A stretch of 64,000 nt of DNA, taken from assembly GCF_026274175.1 (NCBI RefSeq), contig NZ_JAPHNL010000263.1, positions 1-64,000 of the forward strand, read 5' to 3'. Positions 9,821 through 21,171 of this stretch are shown here, one piece after another. The notes below the pieces were generated by a model that was not told the DNA's origin, made no database searches, and saw nothing but the letters and a program-made list of their open reading frames with translations. Source of the DNA: Streptomyces beihaiensis. Lineage in GTDB: Bacteria > Actinomycetota > Actinomycetes > Streptomycetales > Streptomycetaceae. Positions within the stretch are counted from its first letter, which is position 1; every line of letters begins with the position of its first letter. Both the position numbers and the translations under genes were made by a program.

Positions 9821-9875
9821 CTAGCGAAAAATTAGAGAACTGCTGCTTGCGCTCCGCGCAAACCCCTAAGAAGCT
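9821..9875 (+). promoter_or_regulatory. cluster promoter module, copy B (FabG-like/deoxysugar operon)
   Basis: CTAG 9821, TTAG 9832, GCTTG 9845-9849 and GAAGCT 9870-9875 keep the same spacing as the other copies. It lies back to back with copy A in the 243-bp halogenase/reductase intergenic region. Confidence 0.8.
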
Positions 9876-9932
9876 TTTGCATAATGTCCGGAGAGCCGAG
9901 TCACGGCTGGAACGACGACATCTGGGAGTTGC

Positions 9933-10676
9933 ATGATGAGCCACCCTGTTCGGCGTATCGCCCTGGTGACGGGCGGCTCGCGCGGAATTGGCCGAGCTGT
10001 GGTGCTGCGGTTGGCCCGCGACGGATTCGATGTAGCGTTCTGCTATCAACGCGAATCTGAGGCGGCCACCGAACTGGAGAAAGCCGTGACTGAATTCGGC
10101 GGGCGCGTGTCGCACCGCCGGGTGAATGTAGCAGACGCGGCGCAGGTACGAGACTGGATACTCGATGTCGAGAACTCGCTCGGCCCGATCGACGTGGTGG
10201 TGACCTCCGCTGGAATAGTGCGCGACGGGCCTTTGATGATGATGCCGGACAAGAATTGGCAAGATGTCATCGACGTCAACCTCAACGGCACGTTCAACGT
10301 CTGCCGAGCCGCCGTTTTCGGAATGCTGAAGCGCAAATCCGGATGCATTGTCAACATATCTTCGGTGGCGGGTGTCCACGGTAATGCGACACAGACGAAC
10401 TACTCCGCTTCGAAGGCCGGGATCATCGGATTCACGAAGTCCCTCTCCAAAGAGGTCGGCCGGTACGCGATCCGCGTCAACGCGGTGGCGCCCGGGTTCA
10501 TCGAGACAGACATGGTCGCCGGGATCTCCGACAACTTGCGGAGCAAGGCCCTGGCCGGCGTCTCGTTGGGCCGGATGGGGCAACCTGACGAAGTCGCCGA
10601 CGCGGTCGCGTACCTGGTGACGGCGGAATACGTCACAGGCTCGGTGCTCCAGATCGACGGCGGCCTTTCGATCTGA
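9933..10676 (+). CDS. FabG-like 3-ketoacyl-ACP reductase (SDR)
   Basis: This 247-residue classical SDR has TGGSRGIGRA, the Ser of ISSVAG, YSASKAG (catalytic Tyr and Lys) and APGFIETDM, all typical of FabG. It should reduce a beta-ketoacyl-ACP with NADPH. The cluster has a separate C-9 ketoreductase in the angucycline block, so this one may serve the discrete ACP/ketosynthase set or the aminocoumarin branch. ATG 9933 and ATG 9936 are both possible behind GGGAG. Its first half is noticeably less GC-rich than its neighbours. It heads the operon that continues with the deoxysugar genes. Confidence 0.82.
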   Translation: MMSHPVRRIALVTGGSRGIGRAVVLRLARDGFDVAFCYQRESEAATELEKAVTEFGGRVSHRRVNVADAAQVRDWILDVENSLGPIDVVVTSAGIVRDGPLMMMPDKNWQDVIDVNLNGTFNVCRAAVFGMLKRKSGCIVNISSVAGVHGNATQTNYSASKAGIIGFTKSLSKEVGRYAIRVNAVAPGFIETDMVAGISDNLRSKALAGVSLGRMGQPDEVADAVAYLVTAEYVTGSVLQIDGGLSI

Positions 10677-10699
10677 CGTCTGACCTGAGGAGTACAGGC

Positions 10700-12148
10700 A
10701 TGCCTCCCGCCAAGACACCGCGCACCGAGCGCTCCGTCACGGAGTACGTGGACAGCGGCCGACGTTTCACGAGGTCGGCGTCGCTTCTCGATTCCACGGT
10801 GACCTCGAACGACGCCTTCGATCGCTGGTTCGCCGACCAGCGGGTCCGCAACCGGTTCGAGGTGGACCGCATACCGTTCAAGGACCTGCGTGGCTGGCAG
10901 TTCCACCCGAAGACCGGAAACCTCGGCCACACCAGCGGCCGGTTCTTCACCGTCGAAGGACTCCGCGTCGAGACGGACTGGGGTCATCGTTCCTCGTGGG
11001 CACAGCCGATCATAAATCAGCCCGAGATCGGAATCCTTGGAATCGTGGTCAAGGAATTCGACGGCGTACTGCACTGCCTGATGCAGGCGAAGATGGAACC
11101 CGGGAATCTCAACACCATCCAGCTGTCACCGACGGTGCAGGCCACTCGGAGCAATTTCACCGGAGTCCACGGTGGACGCGAGGTCACCTTCATCGAGTAC
11201 TTCAGGGACCCGGAACGCGGCCGGGTGGTCGTCGACTCGTTGCAGTCCGAGCAGGCGTCCTGGTTCCTGCGCAAGCGCAACCGAAACGTGATCGTCGAGG
11301 TCGCCGAGGAGATTCCACCGCACGAGAACTTCGTCTGGCTGACCATCGGCCAGATCCATCGGCTTCTCCTCCGGGACAACATCGTCAACATGGACGCCCG
11401 GACCGTGCTGTCCTGCATCCCCTTCGACGCGCCCAACGGTCCTGCCCGGTGGGGCTCGACCGGCCCGTTTCGGGAGAGCCTGGTGCGGTCGATGTCGGCC
11501 GACCAGGGATCCTTACACCGTACGAGCGAGGTCCTGAACTGGCTGACCGACCTCAAGTCCCGGCACGCGCTGATCCAGCACAGCGTGCCGCTCCGGGAGG
11601 TCGAACTCTGGCATGTGTCGGCCGACGAGATCAGCCATGAGACGGGGAAGTACTTCACCGTCGTCGCGGCCGATGTCCAGGCTCACAACCGAGAGGTCGC
11701 CAGCTGGACCCAGCCGCTCCTGGCTCCGGTCGAGCGCGGCCGCGCCGCGATGTTCGTCCGGCAGATCGACGGAGTGCTGCACCTGCTGCTCCGGGTCCGG
11801 CCGGAAGCCGGAGTGCTCAATGTCGCGGAGTTCGGCCCGACGGTGCAGTGCCAGCCGGGCGACTTCCGCGACCTGCCGAAGGAGCAACACCCGCCCTACC
11901 TCGACCAGGTGCTGACCGCCGAAGCGGGCCGGCTGCGGTACGACGCGGTGCAGTCCGAGGAAGGCGGCCGTTTCTACCACGCCGAGAACCGCTACCAGAT
12001 CATCGAGGTCGGAGAGGAGTTCGAGCTCGAAGAGGCGCCCGGGTGCCGCTGGATGACGGTCCATCAGGTGATGCGGCTGCTGGCTCACAGCAACTACCTG
12101 AACATCCAGGCGCGCAGCCTCCTGGCCGGGCTGCAGACCATCTGGTGA
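10700..12148 (+). CDS. NDP-hexose 2,3-dehydratase
   Basis: The 482-residue protein belongs to the TylX3/GraORF27/UrdS family, which removes the C-2 hydroxyl of NDP-4-keto-6-deoxyglucose on the way to 2,6-dideoxysugars. Two homologous halves are visible (TSGRFFTVEGL...SSWAQP near residue 80 and ETGKYFTVVAA...ASWTQP near 315), each followed by a LSPTVQ- or FGPTVQ-type segment. Length is normal. An in-frame TTA codon at 11513-11515 (Leu272) makes translation depend on the bldA tRNA. It lies 23 bp after the reductase gene. Confidence 0.9.
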   Translation: MPPAKTPRTERSVTEYVDSGRRFTRSASLLDSTVTSNDAFDRWFADQRVRNRFEVDRIPFKDLRGWQFHPKTGNLGHTSGRFFTVEGLRVETDWGHRSSWAQPIINQPEIGILGIVVKEFDGVLHCLMQAKMEPGNLNTIQLSPTVQATRSNFTGVHGGREVTFIEYFRDPERGRVVVDSLQSEQASWFLRKRNRNVIVEVAEEIPPHENFVWLTIGQIHRLLLRDNIVNMDARTVLSCIPFDAPNGPARWGSTGPFRESLVRSMSADQGSLHRTSEVLNWLTDLKSRHALIQHSVPLREVELWHVSADEISHETGKYFTVVAADVQAHNREVASWTQPLLAPVERGRAAMFVRQIDGVLHLLLRVRPEAGVLNVAEFGPTVQCQPGDFRDLPKEQHPPYLDQVLTAEAGRLRYDAVQSEEGGRFYHAENRYQIIEVGEEFELEEAPGCRWMTVHQVMRLLAHSNYLNIQARSLLAGLQTIW

Positions 12149-12247
12149 TCACCGCGCCGCACCCGCCGACGCGGCACCCGCATTGTCCTTCGCAGGGGTC
12201 GGCGACCGGCCGCTTCGGACCTGCCAGGACCTGAGAGAGGTACCTCC

Positions 12248-13237
12248 ATGCGCGTTCTCGCCACCGGCGCTGCCGGGTTCATCGGTTCCAACTACGTACG
12301 AAAACTGCTGTCCGGCGCCTATCCCTCCATGCGCGATGTCCAGGTGACCGTACTCGACAAGCTGACCTACGCGGGCAACCTCGACAACTTGGCCTCTGTG
12401 CGCTCGCACCCCGGCCTGACGTTCGTCCAGGGCGACATCTGCGACGCCGCCCTGCTCGCCGAGGTGCTGCCCGGCCACGACGCGGTGGTCAACCTCGCGG
12501 CGGAGACGCACGTCGACCGCTCGATCGACGCATCCGCCGAGTTCGTGCGCACCAACGTCATGGGCACGCAGGTCCTGCTGGAGGCGGTGAGGGCGGCGGG
12601 TGTCCCGCGCATGGTTCACGTCTCCACGGACGAGGTCTACGGCTCCGTCGACGAGGGGTCGTGGACCGAGGACAGCCCCCTTCAGCCCAACTCCCCCTAC
12701 GCCGCGGCCAAGGCCGGCGGTGATCTGCTGGTCCGGGCGTTCGCGCGCACGCACGGGCTCGATGTCAGCATCACCCGGTGCAGCAACAACTACGGGCCCT
12801 ACCAGTACCCGGAGAAGGTCGTCCCGCTGTTCGTGACGAACCTTCTCGAAGGCGGGACGGTCCCGTTGTACGGGGACGGCCGCAACATCCGCGACTGGCT
12901 GCACGTGGACGACCACTGCCGCGGTATCCAGCTGGTGCTGGACAAGGGCCTTCCCGGTCAGGTCTACAACATCGGCGGCGGCGAGGAACTGACGAACAGG
13001 CAGCTCACCGAGCTGCTGCTGGAAGCCTGTGGAGCCGGGCCCGAGCGCGTACGCATGGTCGCCGACCGGACCGGTCACGACCGTCGGTACTCCCTCGACG
13101 ACAGCAGACTGCGTGCTCTGGGCTACGCCCCGGAAGTGCCGTTCCGGGAGGGGCTGGAGCAAACCGTCGCCTGGTACCGAGACAACCCGCAGTGGTGGCG
13201 TCCGCTGCGCCGGACGGTCCCACCCGTGCGTCACTGA
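12248..13237 (+). CDS. rmlB: dTDP-glucose 4,6-dehydratase
   Basis: This 329-residue extended SDR has TGAAGFIGSNY at the N-terminus, the TDEVYG motif and the YAAAK catalytic Tyr/Lys, all diagnostic for RmlB. It converts dTDP-glucose to dTDP-4-keto-6-deoxyglucose, the second step of the cluster's sugar pathway. A 99-bp gap precedes it, with GAGAGAGG as Shine-Dalgarno. It is 13 bp upstream of rmlA. Confidence 0.93.
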   Translation: MRVLATGAAGFIGSNYVRKLLSGAYPSMRDVQVTVLDKLTYAGNLDNLASVRSHPGLTFVQGDICDAALLAEVLPGHDAVVNLAAETHVDRSIDASAEFVRTNVMGTQVLLEAVRAAGVPRMVHVSTDEVYGSVDEGSWTEDSPLQPNSPYAAAKAGGDLLVRAFARTHGLDVSITRCSNNYGPYQYPEKVVPLFVTNLLEGGTVPLYGDGRNIRDWLHVDDHCRGIQLVLDKGLPGQVYNIGGGEELTNRQLTELLLEACGAGPERVRMVADRTGHDRRYSLDDSRLRALGYAPEVPFREGLEQTVAWYRDNPQWWRPLRRTVPPVRH

Positions 13238-13250
13238 CGAGGAGTAGCAC

Positions 13251-14129
13251 ATGCGCGGAATCATCCTGGCCGGGGGAGCGGGCAGCCGGCTGCTGCCGGT
13301 CACGACCGTCTCGTCCAAGCAACTGCTCCCGGTCTACGACAAGCCGATGATCTACTACCCGTTGTCCGTGCTGATGTTGGCCGGGATTCGAGAGATCCTG
13401 GTCATCAGCAACCCCGAGCACCTGGAGAGCTACCGGCTTCTCCTGGGCGACGGCGGACAGCTGGGAATGGACGTCTCGTACGCCGCCCAGGACCGGCCGC
13501 GCGGCCTCGCCGACGCGCTCAGGGTGGGGCGGGAGTTCATCGGCGACGAGCAGGTCGCCCTGATCCTCGGCGACAACATCTTCTACGGCCACGCCCTCAC
13601 CGAGATCCTCGGCCGGGAGCGGGCCCGGCTGGACGGGTGCACCCTGTTCGGCTACCAGGTCTCGGACCCCGAGCGCTACGGCGTGGCCACCGTCGACGGG
13701 GCGGGACGGATCACCTCTTTGGAGGAGAAGCCGGCCCGTCCGCGATCCAATCTCGCCGTCACCGGCCTCTACTTCTACGACAACGAGGCGGCGGACTTGG
13801 CGGCCGGTCTGAAGCCGTCGGCGCGCGGCGAACTGGAGATCACCGATCTGAACCGGATCTTCGTCGAGCGGGACCGGGCCCGGCTGATCGACCTCGGCCG
13901 TGGCAGCGCCTGGTTCGACACCGGTACGCACGACAGCCTGATGGACGCGGGCCTGTTCGTGCAGATCCTCGCCAAGCGGCAGGGCATCCGCCTCGCCTGC
14001 GTGGAGGAAGTCGCCTTCCGGATGGGCTTCATCGACGCCGGCCAGCTGGCGGTGCTCGGCAAGGCATTCGCCGCCTCTTCGGCATCCGGCTACGGGACGT
14101 ACCTCCAGGATCTGGCGGCGCGGGCCTGA
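13251..14129 (+). CDS. rmlA: glucose-1-phosphate thymidylyltransferase
   Basis: This 292-residue nucleotidyltransferase has the signature GGAGSRLLPVT...SKQLLPVYDKPMIYYPL and the EEKP motif of RmlA. It makes dTDP-glucose from glucose-1-phosphate and dTTP. GAGGAG precedes the ATG. It ends 30 bp from the convergent TetR-family gene and is the last gene of the operon begun at copy B. Confidence 0.93.
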   Translation: MRGIILAGGAGSRLLPVTTVSSKQLLPVYDKPMIYYPLSVLMLAGIREILVISNPEHLESYRLLLGDGGQLGMDVSYAAQDRPRGLADALRVGREFIGDEQVALILGDNIFYGHALTEILGRERARLDGCTLFGYQVSDPERYGVATVDGAGRITSLEEKPARPRSNLAVTGLYFYDNEAADLAAGLKPSARGELEITDLNRIFVERDRARLIDLGRGSAWFDTGTHDSLMDAGLFVQILAKRQGIRLACVEEVAFRMGFIDAGQLAVLGKAFAASSASGYGTYLQDLAARA

Positions 14130-14159
14130 CCGCGCGAGCCGTCGCGCGCCGACGGACCG

Positions 14160-16589
<2,430 letters not shown>

Positions 16590-16938
16590 CCGTCGACGCG
16601 CCGACCCGAGCACGTACGCCCGCCGTGGATCGTGATCCACGGCGGGCGTACGTGCTTCTCACGGCGACGCCGCGGTTTCCGGTCCGGCCTGGACGCCTGC
16701 TGTCGGCGGCCGCCGTACCGGCCGACTGAATAGCGGAGATTTAGCGAAATCTTAGTCAAGGAGCGCTTGAGTTCTTTCGCATATTCGAAGAGGCTGCTGT
16801 GCGAGGCAGGGCGAACCTTTGTTTTAATTTTCCGCAGGATTGAGACATCGGGCAATTCAAAGGGGTTCTGTCCGGCCACTTCCGGAGCGGGTCGCAGCTG
16901 ACCGCATAGACGCATCCGTCTATGAACCAGGAGAATGC
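16590..16938 (+). promoter_or_regulatory. intergenic region with cluster promoter module, copy C
   Basis: After the exporter terminator this region carries promoter copy C: TTAG 16741, TTAG 16752, GCTTG 16765-16769, GAGGCT 16790-16795. A leader of about 137 nt follows. Just before the AGGAG Shine-Dalgarno, CATAGACG (16905-16912) and CGTCTATG (16917-16924) form a perfect hairpin that could modulate translation of the acyltransferase. Confidence 0.75.
16610..16655 (+). terminator. perfect 22-bp stem terminator after the exporter
   Basis: Two 22-bp arms (16610-16631 and 16634-16655) are exactly complementary around a 2-bp centre. The hairpin begins 20 bp past the exporter stop and has no long T-run, which is usual in streptomycetes. 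Confidence 0.8.
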
Positions 16939-18294
16939 ATGAGCACTCGGGTACGGCTGCGTGAAGCATGGACGATCACATCGGGTGAAGCGCGGGACAC
17001 CGTCGTACAGTGCGGCTCGACCGACACGACGTACGTCGAGCGTTATGTGCCGGTCGCGTTCTTCTTCGAGCGAACGGTGAACGAAGAGCGCCTGGCGGAG
17101 GGGCTTCGCCGTGCGCTCGGCCTCGTGCCGGTCTTCGGGGGTCGGCTCCGAGCCGACGGCGACACGCTCGAGATCGTCTGCTCCGATGCCGGAGTGCCCA
17201 TGACGGTCCTCGATGTCGATGCGTCTCTCGGTGACGCCATCCAGGAGGCGACGCATCCGGACTGGGGTCTGATCGACCGGGTCGACGTCATGAGCGAACC
17301 TCTGGAACTGCGCCCGCTCCTGACGGTGCGGGTATGCCGGTTGGCCGACGGTGCGACAACTCTGGGGTGCACGTGGAACCACTCAGTGGGCGACATGGGC
17401 AGCTTCATGCAGTTCATTCGCGTCTGGTCGGCACTCGTCGAAGGGACAGCACCCCCGGAGGTGCTCATGGTCGATGACCGGGAAGGCTATCTGGACCGTG
17501 TCCTGCCGCAGGAGGATTCCGGACAGCCGGTCTGCCAGCCGCCGAGTCCGGACGAGTCGGCGGGACAGGGGCGCACGATGCCCCTCATGCGGGAGGACAA
17601 CGGAACCGTTCAGGTCTACTTCGGCGATGACGAGGTGCGCCGGATGCGGCACCTCTTCGGCGACGCCCGCTCACGCCCCCTCTCATCGAACGACGTGCTC
17701 TGCGCACACCTGGCGACCGCGTTCCGGGGCATGGAGGCGAATCCCGTTCCTTGGAACCTGTCGATACCCGTCGACCTCCGGTTTCGTCTCGGCGTGCCGA
17801 CCGGGTTCCTCGGCAATCTCGTCCAGTCCATGTTCCTCCCGTGTCCGCCGAAGGGAACGGCCGACGTACTCGCGGCGCACATTCGGTCCGGGTTGGACGA
17901 CTTCATGCAGTCACATCGCTGCATGCGTTCCGATCGCGCCTTTGTCGGACCCGTCGGACGATCCCGCTTCCACCGTTGCACCTCGGCGACCTTCGACCCT
18001 CCGCACCGGACCTTCATTGTGACCAACTGGACCCGTGTGGGCGTGTACGACGTCGCATTCGACGGGCAGTACCCGGCCTTCTTCAGCCCGGTGGTCAGTT
18101 CCCGTGCTCCGCTGTCGTGGTTCGGCTTCCTCACCAGAGGGTTCGGTGGTACGGGATTCCTGCTCACCGCGGTGGTCCCGGCACGACTCGCCGAACACCT
18201 GCGGAGTCCGGAAGGCCGAGCGGCGATCCACCACTTCGAAGATCCGGCAGCGGAACGTCCGGCACGCGCTGTCCTCGCGCCAGACGTCGCCTGA
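16939..18294 (+). CDS. BAHD-like acyltransferase
   Basis: The 451-residue protein has the hallmarks of the plant/fungal BAHD transferase family: an LVPVFGGRL segment like the plant PLAGR region, the catalytic H148-S-V-G-D152 (HxxxD), a DLRFRLGVPTGFLGN segment like the plant RxRxxPPLPxGYFGN, and TNWTRVGVYDVAFDG (DVAFDG 371-376) in the place of the structural DFGWG. BAHD enzymes move acyl groups from CoA thioesters to alcohols or amines. Such enzymes are uncommon in bacteria. In this cluster it could esterify the deoxysugar with acetyl or the polyene acid. It is a single-gene unit under promoter copy C. Confidence 0.78.
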   Translation: MSTRVRLREAWTITSGEARDTVVQCGSTDTTYVERYVPVAFFFERTVNEERLAEGLRRALGLVPVFGGRLRADGDTLEIVCSDAGVPMTVLDVDASLGDAIQEATHPDWGLIDRVDVMSEPLELRPLLTVRVCRLADGATTLGCTWNHSVGDMGSFMQFIRVWSALVEGTAPPEVLMVDDREGYLDRVLPQEDSGQPVCQPPSPDESAGQGRTMPLMREDNGTVQVYFGDDEVRRMRHLFGDARSRPLSSNDVLCAHLATAFRGMEANPVPWNLSIPVDLRFRLGVPTGFLGNLVQSMFLPCPPKGTADVLAAHIRSGLDDFMQSHRCMRSDRAFVGPVGRSRFHRCTSATFDPPHRTFIVTNWTRVGVYDVAFDGQYPAFFSPVVSSRAPLSWFGFLTRGFGGTGFLLTAVVPARLAEHLRSPEGRAAIHHFEDPAAERPARAVLAPDVA

Positions 18295-18334
18295 CGGCGG
18301 ACGACAGCCGGATTTAGCGTTCGCACGTACCGAA

Positions 18335-18389
18335 CTAGTGAAAGCATAGGATTCTTCGGCTTGAATTTAACCGGAGTTGCGAAGAGGCT
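18335..18389 (+). promoter_or_regulatory. cluster promoter module, copy D (ACP/ketosynthase operon)
   Basis: CTAG 18335, ATAG 18346, GCTTG 18359-18363 and GAGGCT 18384-18389, with the same spacing as the other copies. Sequence past the -10 (AACATCCGGTGAAGTGG) nearly matches copy A. It probably drives the operon through 28132. Confidence 0.8.
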
Positions 18390-18440
18390 GTTGGATAACA
18401 TCCGGTGAAGTGGTTCGAGTGATTTGAACTGGAGGCGGGC

Positions 18441-18689
18441 ATGGCGGTTGTGACGCCAGACGAAAAGCAGCTCATCAAGGGAATCGTCTGCGACATTCTG
18501 GAACTCGAAGGAGACGAGATCGCTGATGACAGTCTGTTCGTCGAGGACCACGACGCCGATTCGATGAGGCTGATCGAGATACTCTCCTCTCTTGAACTGA
18601 ACCTCAGGGTGACCATCGAGCAGTCGGAACTCCCTCGAATGGTGAACCTCCGAGGGGTTTACGAGGTCATCGGGAACATCACTCGATGA
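18441..18689 (+). CDS. acyl carrier protein (discrete, non-angucycline)
   Basis: This 82-residue ACP carries Ser41 in DHDADSMRLIE as the phosphopantetheine site. It is unlike the angucycline ACP at 32751 (which has GYESLAL) and sits directly before two ketosynthase-type genes, so it should carry the chain for that second system. Its stop overlaps the next ATG. An acidic loop (EGDEIADDSLFVEDHD) precedes the Ser. Confidence 0.88.
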   Translation: MAVVTPDEKQLIKGIVCDILELEGDEIADDSLFVEDHDADSMRLIEILSSLELNLRVTIEQSELPRMVNLRGVYEVIGNITR

Positions 18690-19765
18690 ACAAGGTCGAT
18701 TCGGCGAGTTCCGGGCTCGCCATCAGCGGGTGGGCGGTAACGTCGCCCTACGGCATCGGCCGGTCGGTGTTCTCCGAAGGACTGGCCGCCGGGCGGGGCA
18801 CAGAGCGGGCCATCGAGCAGGGACAGGGGCCGGCCGGGACGGCATGCCTGGTTCCGGACTTCGACTCCCGGGCCGTTCTGGGCAAGAAGGGCACCCGGAT
18901 GATGAACCGGGTGACAGGGATGGCGGTCTCGACCATTGGGGATCTGCTGCGGGAACTGGGCAGCGACCGGCTCGATCCGGACACGACCGGACTGGTTGTC
19001 GGGACGACCGTCGGGAGCGCACAGAGCACCATCGACTTCACGCGTGGCTCGCTCACCGGCGAGCGGCCCTTCCACGTCGAGCCGGGCCTCATCCCGTACG
19101 CGGTGATGAACGGAGCGGCCGGACAGTGTGCGATCTGGCACGGGGTCAAGGGGCCGAACGCCACACTGGCCGCCGGCCGGTCCGCCGGCCTGCTCGCGCT
19201 CAACTACGCCCGTCGGCTCCTGCTCACCCGCCGGGCCGGAACCGTACTGTGCGGTGCCGCCGAGGAGTACTCGGTGGCCCGTGCCTGGATCTCCGAGCAC
19301 AGCGCCGGAACCGATGCCCCCGGCGCTGTGCTCGGTGAAGGTTGCGCGATGTTCGCGCTGACAGCCGATCCCACGGACGAGCCGCCGCTCGCCACCTTGC
19401 TCGCCGTGAAGGCGACGACCTGCAGTGACGGGGACTGGTATACGACCGTCCGCCGCTGCGTCGAGCAGGCGACGGCCGCGGCCGGCGTGCGCCCCTCGGA
19501 TGTGTGGATGGCCAGTCCGTCCGGCGCCGCCGGACCGGCCGGGCACGCCGAGCGTGCCGCGCTGGGCGACCTCTTCGACCTCGGTGACCGGCTGGTCTGC
19601 GTCACCGAGCTGATCGGAGAGACGCACGCCGCGTCCGGGGCTCTGCAGCTCGCGGCGGTGCTCAGCCTGGCCGAGCAGAACCCTGAGTCCGCCGAGCTAC
19701 CGGCGGTGGTCACCTCGATCGACGAGAGCGGCACCGTGGTGGCCTGCCTGGTGAGGCTGGGCTGA
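18686..19765 (+). CDS. ketosynthase-like protein without catalytic Cys (chain-length-factor-like)
   Basis: The 359-residue thiolase-fold protein aligns with FabF-type ketosynthases but is about 50 residues short, and the nucleophile elbow reads TLAAGRSAG, with Arg165 where the Cys should be. It should therefore not condense by itself. It lies between an ACP and an intact ketosynthase, the arrangement of KS/CLF heterodimers in highly reducing type II PKSs (ishigamide, colabomycin, skyllamycin side chain). An Arg at this site is unusual; CLFs usually show Gln, Glu or a small residue. Confidence 0.75.
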   Translation: MNKVDSASSGLAISGWAVTSPYGIGRSVFSEGLAAGRGTERAIEQGQGPAGTACLVPDFDSRAVLGKKGTRMMNRVTGMAVSTIGDLLRELGSDRLDPDTTGLVVGTTVGSAQSTIDFTRGSLTGERPFHVEPGLIPYAVMNGAAGQCAIWHGVKGPNATLAAGRSAGLLALNYARRLLLTRRAGTVLCGAAEEYSVARAWISEHSAGTDAPGAVLGEGCAMFALTADPTDEPPLATLLAVKATTCSDGDWYTTVRRCVEQATAAAGVRPSDVWMASPSGAAGPAGHAERAALGDLFDLGDRLVCVTELIGETHAASGALQLAAVLSLAEQNPESAELPAVVTSIDESGTVVACLVRLG

Positions 19766-19873
19766 GCCGTCCCCGTGCCGCTGACCGGTCCTTGCGGCGG
19801 TGTCCCCGTTGTATCGCGTAGTTGAGATGCCCAAGACCCCTGCTCGGGGCAGGCATGGGAGGTTGGAACGGAC

Positions 19874-21124
19874 ATGGGTGACGTGCTTGCCGCGCATTCG
19901 CGGCCTGCCAGTGACCGAGTGGTGATCACCGGGCTGGGCGTCTTCTCCAGTATCGGTATCGGTGTGGAGGAGTTCGCCGAGGGACTACGGGACGGCCGCA
20001 ACGGCGTCTCGCCGATCTCGGTGTTCGACACGACGGGGTTCGCACACGCCAACGGCTGCGAGCTGCCCGGCTTCAAGCCGGAGGAGTGGCTGGAACGCTG
20101 GTCTGCGGAGCAACTCGGCAGGACCAGCCAGTTCGCCGTCGCGGCGGCCCGGATGGCGGTGCGCGACGCCGGGCTCACGGACGCCGCGCTGCGTGAGCGG
20201 CGGGTGCAGATCTCGGTCGGCACCACCGACGGCGAGTCTCAGGATCTGGACCACTTGGCCCAGACCTGGGTGGAGTCCGGGCCGCAGGACTGGGACCCGG
20301 AGGTGGCCCGACGGGTCGGAGCGGGACGGCTGTCGGCCGCCATCGCCTGGGAGTTGGGGCTCTCCGACGCCGAGGCGCTGACCCTGGCCACGGCCTGTTC
20401 GGCGGGCAACTACGCGATCGGCATGGGATTCGACGCGATTCGGGTCGGTGACGCGGACATCGCACTGTGCGGTGGGGCGGATGCGATGTGCCGCAAGTCC
20501 TTCACAGCCTTCTACCGGCTGGGCACCATCGCACCGGACTTCTGCCGGCCGTTCGACCGGGACCGTCAGGGAATCCTGACCGGCGAGGGCTCCGGCGTGC
20601 TGGTGCTGGAGCGTCTGGACTCCGCCCTCGCCCGCGGGGCGCAGATCTACGCCGAGGTACTCGGATACGGCATGAGCTGTGACGCCTACCACCCGGTGCA
20701 GCCCGAGCAGTCGAGCATCGCGCGCTGCATGCGCTCGGCCCTCTCGGACGCCGGCGTCCGGCCCGAGGAGGTGGACCTCGTCTCCGCCCACGGCACCGGA
20801 ACGAAGACCAATGACGTGACCGAGTCCCGGGCGATTCGCGAAGTCTTCTCCGGGATGCCGCCGCGCACGGTCTCGCTGAAGTCCATGCTCGGCCACACCA
20901 TGGGAGCGGCCAGCGCGCTGGGGGCGATCGCCTGCTCATTGGCCATCACCCACGGATTCATCCCGCCGACGATCAACCACCGGGAGACCGACCCCGAGTG
21001 CGAGATCGACTGCGTGCCCAACGAGTCCATCCCCGCCGATCTGCGGGTGGTGCAGAACAACGGCCTGGCCTTCGCGGGCAACAACGCGGTTGTCGTGCTG
21101 GGCAAGCACCAGCCCGCGGCGTGA
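19874..21124 (+). CDS. beta-ketoacyl synthase (FabF/HR type II PKS-like)
   Basis: This 416-residue ketosynthase has an intact active site: Cys175 in ATACSAG, His in SAHGTGTKTND and His in GHTMGAAS. The segment SCDAYHPVQPEQ resembles ketosynthases of highly reducing type II systems more than the angucycline KS-alpha at 30219. It probably pairs with the Cys-less protein upstream and the ACP at 18441 to build a reduced or polyene chain by repeated malonyl condensation. A 108-bp gap precedes it. No dehydratase or enoyl reductase gene accompanies it. Confidence 0.85.
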   Translation: MGDVLAAHSRPASDRVVITGLGVFSSIGIGVEEFAEGLRDGRNGVSPISVFDTTGFAHANGCELPGFKPEEWLERWSAEQLGRTSQFAVAAARMAVRDAGLTDAALRERRVQISVGTTDGESQDLDHLAQTWVESGPQDWDPEVARRVGAGRLSAAIAWELGLSDAEALTLATACSAGNYAIGMGFDAIRVGDADIALCGGADAMCRKSFTAFYRLGTIAPDFCRPFDRDRQGILTGEGSGVLVLERLDSALARGAQIYAEVLGYGMSCDAYHPVQPEQSSIARCMRSALSDAGVRPEEVDLVSAHGTGTKTNDVTESRAIREVFSGMPPRTVSLKSMLGHTMGAASALGAIACSLAITHGFIPPTINHRETDPECEIDCVPNESIPADLRVVQNNGLAFAGNNAVVVLGKHQPAA

Positions 21125-21171
21125 CGTCCGTCGACGGCGTTCGCGCCGACCGGTGGAGAAGGGCATGCCCG

